Source: JAIQFF01 sp963725615
GTDB taxonomy: Bacteria > Acidobacteriota > Terriglobia > Terriglobales > Acidobacteriaceae
DNA length: 64,000 nucleotides
Assembly: GCA_963725615.1 (NCBI GenBank)
Contig: CAVRZO010000019.1
Span: 1-64,000, forward strand
Reading direction: 5' to 3'
Shown piece after piece: positions 57,878-64,000 of the stretch (positions within the stretch are counted from its first letter, which is position 1; each line of letters starts with the position of its first letter). The position numbers and the translations under genes were made by a program. The notes beneath the pieces are model-generated. The model did not search any database, was not told the DNA's origin, and worked only from the letters and a program-made list of their open reading frames with translations.

Positions 57878-59233
57878 ATGCCGAAAACGATCGAGAAATG
57901 TCTCGGAGTGGTATTCATACTTGTCATGACGATCCTCACGACCGACGCCCAGGCACAAACGCCTCGCTATGACCTGCTATTGAAGGGCGGACACGTGATC
58001 GACCCGGCCAATCACGTGGACGGAAATTTCGATGTCGCAGTCTCAGCCGGAAAGATCGCTGCGGTCGAGAAAGATATTCCCGCCGGCCAGGCGGGGAAGG
58101 TGGTGGATGTTTCGGGCCTCTATGTCACGCCAGGCCTCGTGGACATTCACGCGCACGTCGGCCATGGCGGAGCGCCGCTCAACTGGTTTGCCCCCGACGC
58201 TCGTGCCCACATCGAACCGTTAGGAATTCCTGCGGATCTCGCGCTGCAATCCGGGGTCACGACCCTTGTGGATGCGGGCAGCGCCGGCGCCGAAACGTTC
58301 CTTCAGGAAAAACAAGAGGTCATTGATCGAGCCAAAGTTCGGGTGCTGGCTTTTTTGAACATTGTGGGCAACGGCATGAACGGTGGTCTCGAACAAACCG
58401 TAGACCAGATGGACGTGAAGCGCTGCGCGGAAACTATCCGTAAATATGCGGACGTTATCGTCGGAGTAAAGACGGCGCACTACTGGACCGACGATCCCTG
58501 GGACGCGGCACATCCGCCGTGGGCTGCGGTTGATCGGGCCGAAGAGTGCGCTCAGTTGGTCGGTCTGCCCGTGATGTTTGACTTCTGGCCGCGTCCGGAG
58601 AGGAGTTACGCCGAGCTGCTCCTCAAGAAGATGCGGCCGGGCGATATCCATACTCATGTCTTTGCGCAGCAATTTCCCATCATCCTTCGCGATGGCAAAG
58701 TAAATCCCATCATGGCGGAGGCACGCGCTCGCGGGGTGATTTTCGATGTGGGACACGGGGCTGGAAGCTTCTGGTTCCGCAACGCGGTCCCTGCGGTCAG
58801 GCAAGGCTTCGTTCCTGACTCCATCTCCACCGATCTGCATACCCTCAATTACACGGTGTTGAGCATGACGCAGGTCATGTCCAAATTCCTGGCGATGGGA
58901 GTGCCGTTGAACGAGATCATCCGCCGTTCTACGGTGAATCCGGCGCGCGAGATTCGCCGGCCCGAGTTGGGAACGTTGTCTGTCGGCAAAGAAGCCGATA
59001 TTGCCGTGCTGGAGCAGCTCAACGGGAAATTCAGCTACATCGATTGCGGCTTTGCTCGTATGGATGGGGCAGGCAAGTTAATTGCGCGCATGACAGTGCG
59101 GGCGGGACGCATTCTCTACGATCCTTCAGGCCTGAGCATGGTGGAGTGGGAGAACGCTCGTCCGCAATATTTCAGCACGCCGGAGCTGGGGACGTCGCCA
59201 CCTGCCAGAGCGGACAACTATCCGCGGGAATAA
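57878..59233 (+). CDS. Exported amidohydrolase/deacetylase-family metallohydrolase
   Basis: 451 residues from ATG 57878. A signal peptide (CLGVVFILVMTILTTDAQAQ) precedes an amidohydrolase barrel with the full metal site: DIHAHVGHGG, IVGVKTAHYW (carboxylated Lys), DIHTHVFAQQF, FDVGHGAGSFWF and SISTDLHTLN (Asp). This pattern belongs to the EF_0837/Atu3266-like group, whose characterised members hydrolyse acetylated mandelate and N-acetyl-D-amino acids. The same group is often paired with SelA-like lyases. It probably deacylates the substrate for that enzyme. The gene ends 10 bases before a convergent MBL-fold gene. Confidence 0.9.
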   Translation: MPKTIEKCLGVVFILVMTILTTDAQAQTPRYDLLLKGGHVIDPANHVDGNFDVAVSAGKIAAVEKDIPAGQAGKVVDVSGLYVTPGLVDIHAHVGHGGAPLNWFAPDARAHIEPLGIPADLALQSGVTTLVDAGSAGAETFLQEKQEVIDRAKVRVLAFLNIVGNGMNGGLEQTVDQMDVKRCAETIRKYADVIVGVKTAHYWTDDPWDAAHPPWAAVDRAEECAQLVGLPVMFDFWPRPERSYAELLLKKMRPGDIHTHVFAQQFPIILRDGKVNPIMAEARARGVIFDVGHGAGSFWFRNAVPAVRQGFVPDSISTDLHTLNYTVLSMTQVMSKFLAMGVPLNEIIRRSTVNPAREIRRPELGTLSVGKEADIAVLEQLNGKFSYIDCGFARMDGAGKLIARMTVRAGRILYDPSGLSMVEWENARPQYFSTPELGTSPPARADNYPRE

Positions 59234-59243
59234 GGAGCCGTGA

Positions 59244-60191
59244 TCACTGTTTTTCCTGCGAATGCGCCAACATCAGGAAAGAAATTCCACTAGAGCGGTA
59301 GAGGGCCTTGCCGTCATCCTGAAGTTCGCCACGCACTTTGCCGGCTCGGACGGCTTCAATCGCCGTCACGAGTGTCACCAGCACCGCAGGCTGGGCGAAG
59401 GGAACGTTGTGCGCTCCCAGAACGAGCTTGAGTTGCGGCGCAAGAACAGCGAGGCGTTTTACCGAGGCGACATAGTCATCGAGATTAGTCTCCGGACGAT
59501 AGAGCCAGATAGGCGCCGGATAGTACGTGTCGCCGCTGAACAACAAGCCGTGGGAGCGATCGAGCAGGGAAATAGCGTCCGGAGTGTGGCCGGGCGTAGA
59601 AATAACTTCCAGCGTCCGGCCGCCAAGATCAATCTTGTCGTGATCGTGCAGAAATCGGGAAATCCTCCAGGGCTGGGTTGCATACGATTTGGAATCGAAG
59701 CCCTTGGGCAGGTCGCCGCAGATCATGCCCGGGCCAAGTTCGTCCTGCGCGTCCTGGCGCGAGCCCTTCGCATTGGTCCGAGTGAAATCGGTGTCAATTC
59801 CATAGACGGTGTCGAACTGCCAATTGCCCCCGACGTGGTCGTCGTGAGTGTGGGAGTTGAGCACGATGATGGGCAGATGCGTGAGCTCGGCGGTGACTTT
59901 GCGAATGTCGCTGATGCCCATGCCGGTGTCGAAGAGTAACGCCTGCTTTTCTCCGACGATAAGGTAGGAAATGGTTTCTTCCGCCTGATGCGGTTCGTAA
60001 ATGGCGAAGACCTTGGGCACAACCTGATAGGCCTCGAACCACGAATCAGTGATCGGGATACGTTCGAGAGTTCTATATTCGGGACGCGGCAACGCCCGGC
60101 ACCACTCGGGCTGTTCGGCCGGGGCTGGCTGTGCGCTTAGAAGAGCGGTCAGAAAAATCACGAAAGCGGCGACTGACCCGATCCTCTTCAC
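59244..60191 (-). CDS. Exported MBL-fold metallohydrolase
   Basis: 315 residues with a signal peptide (IGSVAAFVIFLTALLSAQPA). The metallo-beta-lactamase zinc motif is NSHTHDDHVGGNW (HxHxDH), followed by STPGHTPDAISL, LLFSGDTYYP and LVLGAHNVPF. It could be a lactonase, esterase or other hydrolase. It starts 3 bases after the rpsA stop, and so is likely cotranscribed with ribosomal protein S1, an odd partner. Confidence 0.9.
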   Translation of the reverse strand: MKRIGSVAAFVIFLTALLSAQPAPAEQPEWCRALPRPEYRTLERIPITDSWFEAYQVVPKVFAIYEPHQAEETISYLIVGEKQALLFDTGMGISDIRKVTAELTHLPIIVLNSHTHDDHVGGNWQFDTVYGIDTDFTRTNAKGSRQDAQDELGPGMICGDLPKGFDSKSYATQPWRISRFLHDHDKIDLGGRTLEVISTPGHTPDAISLLDRSHGLLFSGDTYYPAPIWLYRPETNLDDYVASVKRLAVLAPQLKLVLGAHNVPFAQPAVLVTLVTAIEAVRAGKVRGELQDDGKALYRSSGISFLMLAHSQEKQ

Positions 60192-60194
60192 TGG

Positions 60195-61886
60195 TTACTC
60201 CAACTCCAGATCGATCTTCTTCGCCGACGGGTCCAGCTTAGTAATCCGGAACTTGCGAATCTGCCCGGCACGTACAGCTTCAGGCTTGGACTCGACGGCG
60301 GCGGCTCCGCCCTTCCAGTGCGCCTTGAGCTTCGAACTCAGCGACGACAAATCAGGCTTCGATGCGGACTGCACCGCTTCTTCCGCCAACTCTGTTGCGG
60401 GATCGACGACGGCAATCCGGCAGGTAGCGTTGATGCCGTCTCCTAGTTCCACGCGAGCCTGTCCGCCCGAAACCTCGCTCATGCGTCCCGTGACTACGTC
60501 GCCCACTTTGTGTTCGGCAATGTATTCATCCAGGCTGGTGGGGACAAGTTGCTTCATGCCCAGGCGCAGCAGCCGCTTTGCCGTGTCCACGGCCAGCACT
60601 TGCGCTCTTACCAGCTGTCCAACCTTCAACACATCCTGTGGGTATTCGATGCGTTTCTCGGCGCTGATATCGCTGACGTGAATCATTCCTTCAATGCCTT
60701 CCGCCAGTTGCACGAATGCGCCGAACTTGGTGAGAGTTGTAACCGGTCCTTCGATCACGGAGGCCACGGGAAAGCTTTGAACCACGTTGGCCCACGGATC
60801 TCCAAGAGCCTGCTTGAGGCCGAGCGAGATGCGGTGTTCCGCCTGGTTTACTCCCAGAACCACGACTTCCACAATCTCGCCCGGCTTTACCACGTCGCTG
60901 GCAATTCGGATCTTCTTGGTCCACGACATTTCCGAAACATGGATCAGGCCTTCGATTCCGGGCTCCAGTTCCACGAAGGCCCCGAACTCGAGTACGCGCG
61001 TGACGGTGCCGCGTGCCCGTTCGCCGAGTTTGTATTTCTCCACTGCCGAATCCCACGGGTCCTTCAACAGTTGCTTCATGCCCAGGGAGATGCGCCTCTT
61101 GTCCAGATCGACCTTCAGCACTTTAGCTTCGACTTGCTGTCCCACCGAAAGTACATCCGCGGGTTTGTTGATGCGGTTCCAAGCGATCTCTCCCACGTGT
61201 AACAGGCCGTCCACACCGCCCAAGTCAACGAAGGCGCCATAGTCGGTTAGGCTGCGGACCGTGCCGCGTACAATTTCCCCTTCACGGATCTCCGAGTAGC
61301 GGCGTTCTTTTACGCTGCGCTCTTCCTCTTCGGCGAGGGCACGCCGGTCAACCACTACATCTTCCTCGGTCGCGTCGAGCTTGATGATTCGGCAGCGGAT
61401 TTCCTGCCCGACCAGTTTCTCCATTTCGGCCGCCTCACGTACGCCACTGCGCGAGGCGGGCATGAATGCGCGTACCCCAACGTCCACGCTGAAGCCGCCT
61501 TTGATCACGCCCGTGACCGTTCCGACGATCGTCGCTTTGTCGGCGAAGGCCTGCTCCAGCGAAGACCAATCCGTGGGCTGCGCGATCTTCTGGCGGGAGA
61601 GTTCGTAGTAGCCTTCCGGGTCGCGGCCCTTGACCGAAACCGGCATCTTGTCGCCGGGCTTCACAGCTGTACCTTGAAACGCAGCCAGCGGAATGATGCC
61701 TTCGGTCTTGAAACCAATATCAAAGAAGACGGATTCAGCAGAGACGACGATCACCGTTCCTTCGAGCTGTTTTCCGCCTTCTTCCTTCTTGCGGGAATGG
61801 GTCTTCTCGTATTGCGAGAGAATGTCTTCGAATGACTCGTTGGATTCGGTGACAGGGAGCGGTTCTTGAGCGTTTGGATTCGACAT
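60195..61886 (-). CDS. rpsA: 30S ribosomal protein S1
   Basis: 563 residues with six S1 (OB-fold) domains, visible as GTVTGVIKGGFSVDVG, GTVRSLTDYGAFVDLGG, GTVTRVLEFGAFVELEP and GPVTTLTKFGAFVQLAE, each ending in an ISLGMKQ-like phrase in the central repeats. S1 brings mRNA to the 30S subunit. The N-terminus (SNPNAQEPLPVTESNESFEDIL) is longer and more acidic than in E. coli. A housekeeping gene and a good choice for phylogenetic placement. Confidence 0.96.
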   Translation of the reverse strand: MSNPNAQEPLPVTESNESFEDILSQYEKTHSRKKEEGGKQLEGTVIVVSAESVFFDIGFKTEGIIPLAAFQGTAVKPGDKMPVSVKGRDPEGYYELSRQKIAQPTDWSSLEQAFADKATIVGTVTGVIKGGFSVDVGVRAFMPASRSGVREAAEMEKLVGQEIRCRIIKLDATEEDVVVDRRALAEEEERSVKERRYSEIREGEIVRGTVRSLTDYGAFVDLGGVDGLLHVGEIAWNRINKPADVLSVGQQVEAKVLKVDLDKRRISLGMKQLLKDPWDSAVEKYKLGERARGTVTRVLEFGAFVELEPGIEGLIHVSEMSWTKKIRIASDVVKPGEIVEVVVLGVNQAEHRISLGLKQALGDPWANVVQSFPVASVIEGPVTTLTKFGAFVQLAEGIEGMIHVSDISAEKRIEYPQDVLKVGQLVRAQVLAVDTAKRLLRLGMKQLVPTSLDEYIAEHKVGDVVTGRMSEVSGGQARVELGDGINATCRIAVVDPATELAEEAVQSASKPDLSSLSSKLKAHWKGGAAAVESKPEAVRAGQIRKFRITKLDPSAKKIDLELE

Positions 61887-62022
61887 GAGGTCACGGACTG
61901 ATCGTGATATGAATACTGCTCAGGATAGCATTCTGGGCGCGGATCCGCTGCCGCCGAATGAGCGCCACGCATCTCCGGCGGCTGTAGCCTGCAATTTACT
62001 GGAAAGGTATAGTATCTGCGCC

Positions 62023-63357
62023 ATGTGGAAACTTATTTTGCTATTACTGTGCCTGTCCATTCCTGCAATTGCGGCCGAGAAGATGTCTGCACCACAGCTT
62101 ATCGATCTGGCCAAGTCCAACAGCGCGGGTCTCCGCGAAGCCATCACAAGCAGCTTCGACGCGAAGGACTTGAAGGAAGGGACTGCTTGGGCCGGCCGCG
62201 GCCCGGACTTCTTTTTTGCCACGCAGGCGCCCTCGCAGCCGTCACTGTTGATTGATAATGCTGCCGGGCCGCAAATGCAACATCTCGCCGGCTCGGATCT
62301 TTGGTATGCGGTGGCACACATCGAGCCCGCGGGCCGGCTGCATTCTTTCCACTACCTGGTGAATGGCGCTAAATTCGGCGGCAAACTGGATCTGCCGGCG
62401 TTCGGTCCTCTTTCCTACCTGCAGCCGGGATTCCCATCAGGAACGCTATCCGAAAAGATCGTCCACACCAGCAAGATCTACGACGGGATGAAGAGTGAAT
62501 ATTGGATTTACGTGCCGGCACAATACGATCCGAAAACGCCGGCGGCGCTCATGGTTTTCCAGGATGGCGGTGGCTACACCGCTCGTGATGGAAACAATCC
62601 CACGCTTAATGTCCTCGACAACCTGATGGCGCAGAAAAAAATTCCCGTGATGATCGCCGTGTTCATCAATCCCGGCGACATTACAGACTCTCCGGGCACC
62701 CCGACCTACAACTTCGTGAAGGCGTACTCGGACAAGTGGCACCGGACCCTCAAAGATTCAATGCGCAGCACGCTGTATGACACCGTGAGCGACCGCTATG
62801 GCCGCTTCTTGCGGGATGAAGTTCTGGCTGAGGTTCAGGCGCGGTACAACATTCGCAAAGACGCCTACAGCTGGGCCATCACCGGTCTGTCGTCGGGCGG
62901 CATCTGCTCCTTCAATGCCGCATGGCAGATGCCTGACCGATTCAGCCGCGTGATTTCATGGATTGGCAGCTACGCCAGCATCCAGTGGAAAGAAGACCCC
63001 GCGATTCCGGACGGAGGCCAGGACTATCCCGAGAAAATTCTGCGCGAGTCCAAGCGCAATATTCGAGTGTGGCTGCAGGACGGCTCCGAGGACGTGGAGA
63101 ACGAGCGTTACGGAAGCTGGCCTCTGGCCAACCTTCGCATGGCGAATGCGCTCAAGCTGAAGGATTACGACTTTCACTTCAGCTTCGGCAAGGGCACGCA
63201 TAACTCCGGCCAGGGCGCAGCCGAATTTCCGGAAGAAATGATCTGGCTCTGGCGAGATTACGATCCGGCCAAGAACGAGCAGGCATATGCGATGGAACCG
63301 TCAGAAAAAGCCAAGCCCCTGTTCCGGGTAGCGATTGCAAATCGCGATGCGGAGTAG
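62023..63357 (+). CDS. Exported enterochelin-esterase-like alpha/beta hydrolase
   Basis: 444 residues from ATG 62023 with a signal peptide (MWKLILLLLCLSIPAIAAEK). An N-terminal carbohydrate-binding-like beta domain (LWYAVAHIEPAGRLHSFHYL) precedes a Fes/esterase-D-type hydrolase: MVFQDGGGYTARDG, PVMIAVFINPGD, AITGLSSGGICSF (nucleophile Ser in GLSSGG), QDGSEDVEN and KGTHNSGQG (catalytic His). It probably cleaves an acyl ester on a carbohydrate or siderophore. Divergent from rpsA. Confidence 0.88.
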   Translation: MWKLILLLLCLSIPAIAAEKMSAPQLIDLAKSNSAGLREAITSSFDAKDLKEGTAWAGRGPDFFFATQAPSQPSLLIDNAAGPQMQHLAGSDLWYAVAHIEPAGRLHSFHYLVNGAKFGGKLDLPAFGPLSYLQPGFPSGTLSEKIVHTSKIYDGMKSEYWIYVPAQYDPKTPAALMVFQDGGGYTARDGNNPTLNVLDNLMAQKKIPVMIAVFINPGDITDSPGTPTYNFVKAYSDKWHRTLKDSMRSTLYDTVSDRYGRFLRDEVLAEVQARYNIRKDAYSWAITGLSSGGICSFNAAWQMPDRFSRVISWIGSYASIQWKEDPAIPDGGQDYPEKILRESKRNIRVWLQDGSEDVENERYGSWPLANLRMANALKLKDYDFHFSFGKGTHNSGQGAAEFPEEMIWLWRDYDPAKNEQAYAMEPSEKAKPLFRVAIANRDAE

Positions 63358-63379
63358 GGACTGATGTGGGTTCGTGTGG

Positions 63380-63400
63380 ACGCGGGCGACTCGCCCGCGT
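63380..63400. terminator. Perfect GC-rich hairpin between convergent genes
   Basis: ACGCGGGCGA and TCGCCCGCGT are perfect complements separated by one base, so an 8-bp stem with a 5-base loop is expected. It lies between the convergent esterase and DUF4440 genes. It resembles the other GC-rich hairpins here and may be a terminator or REP copy; the T-run is short. Confidence 0.55.
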
Positions 63401-63415
63401 TTGCAATGGCCACGT

Positions 63416-63868
63416 TTAGTGCAGAACCGGCGTTGCATTGCTGGCGACGCAGACCCACTTGCCATCTTTGTATAACCAGGTGTCGACAAAGCGCTCTCGC
63501 CGGACGTAACTCTTGCCGCCTTCGACTCCTTTGGCGCGAAACACTCCGGTCGAGATCGCGGTATTGCCAAATACATGCACGCTCATCGATTCTGGCGAGA
63601 CCTGCTGCTCCTGAGAATTGTTGGCGGTGGCCTTTATGCTGCCTAGAAATTCGGCCTTGCTCTGGACGGAGCCGTCGTCGTTGATCAACACGATCTCATT
63701 GTCGAGGATTGAATCCAGTGCGCGAACGTCTCCGGCCTTGTAAGCCTGGTTCCAGGCTTTCTCGAGCGCGATGATTTTGGATCGCACAGCGGTCGCGGAA
63801 TCGTCTTGCGCGGGGACGAACAGAGCTGTCGTGCAGACCACGATCATCAAGCAAGGGCTCACTCTCAT
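63416..63868 (-). CDS. Exported DUF4440/SnoaL-like protein
   Basis: 150 residues with a signal peptide (MRVSPCLMIVVCTTALFVPAQ). The NTF2-like cone fold is suggested by ALEKAWNQAYKAGDVRALDSIL, IVLINDDGSVQSKAEFL, ISTGVFRAKGVEGGK and FVDTWLYKDGKWVCVASN, the standard DUF4440 pattern. No catalytic role can be assigned. The upstream sequence to the window end shows no further gene. Confidence 0.88.
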   Translation of the reverse strand: MRVSPCLMIVVCTTALFVPAQDDSATAVRSKIIALEKAWNQAYKAGDVRALDSILDNEIVLINDDGSVQSKAEFLGSIKATANNSQEQQVSPESMSVHVFGNTAISTGVFRAKGVEGGKSYVRRERFVDTWLYKDGKWVCVASNATPVLH

Positions 63869-64000
63869 CGGGCTGCCTCCTGATGTTGCGTATGGCTATG
63901 CAGTATAGGGCAATCTGATCGTCTTTCTCAGAGAGAGGTATCGAGGAAGGAATTGCACCGGCGGTAAAATTTGCAGGCGCCGCCTACTGTACAGGTGCAT

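Overview
The window is one contig in two unequal parts. Bases 1 to about 2190 are very GC-rich and hold a purine-catabolism fragment of actinobacterial character: a divergent xanthine-dehydrogenase FAD subunit, an allantoinase and the start of a DUF3830 gene, all broken by many one-base indels. At about 2190 the DUF3830 gene stops and the reading continues inside a LamG domain of an unrelated exported protein. This looks like a chimeric contig end made from unpolished read. The remaining ~61.8 kb is moderately GC-rich and Acidobacteriota-like: an Oar/TonB-type receptor, ASPIC/UnbV and SMP-30 proteins, many exported enzymes, a group 1h-type [NiFe]-hydrogenase and hairpin-bearing intergenic repeats. 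Isolated one-base indels recur here too. Removing them restores full-length proteins with expected motifs, for example the C-terminal Cys of HypE, so most frameshifts are probably sequencing errors.

Layout: 2.2-6.9 kb, a copper-radical (galactose/glyoxal oxidase-like) protein with six TIG domains and a duplicated C-terminal module. 6.9-7.8 kb, no recognisable gene. 7.8-26.6 kb, a hydrogenase island on the + strand: a 39-residue membrane protein, a first small subunit, a histidine kinase and response regulator, a second small subunit, the large subunit, a NifU-like protein, DUF5947, DUF6084, a 329-residue unknown, a fused maturation protease, a second small membrane protein, YceI, then hypC-D-E, a double SIS protein, a glutaredoxin-like protein, hypF-A-B. 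26.7-29.7 kb, xylulokinase and a sugar-acid-type MFS transporter, divergent. 29.8-34.8 kb, two exported zinc peptidases. 35.1-38.8 kb, cydAB with a TauE/SafE exporter and DUF1634. 39.1-43.6 kb, a convergent pair of paralogous exported glycosidase-like proteins. 43.7-47.4 kb, a TonB-type receptor with many frameshifts.

47.7-59.2 kb holds two divergent operons of exported proteins. Leftward: RidA, dihaem cytochrome c, SMP-30 lactonase, TPR, ASPIC/UnbV. Rightward: RraA-like aldolase, PQQ dehydrogenase, Tat-exported RidA, Tat-exported SelA-like PLP enzyme, amidohydrolase. Together these chemistries would fit oxidation, lactone opening, deacylation, ammonia elimination and aldol cleavage of an amino-sugar acid outside the cytoplasm; this is inference. 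59.2-64 kb has an MBL-fold hydrolase, ribosomal protein S1, an exported esterase and a DUF4440 protein.

The most interesting material is (i) the hydrogenase island with duplicated small subunit, two short membrane proteins and an embedded two-component system, (ii) the divergent exported pathway, and (iii) four REPIN-like elements between genes. No rRNA, tRNA, CRISPR array or intact insertion sequence was seen.
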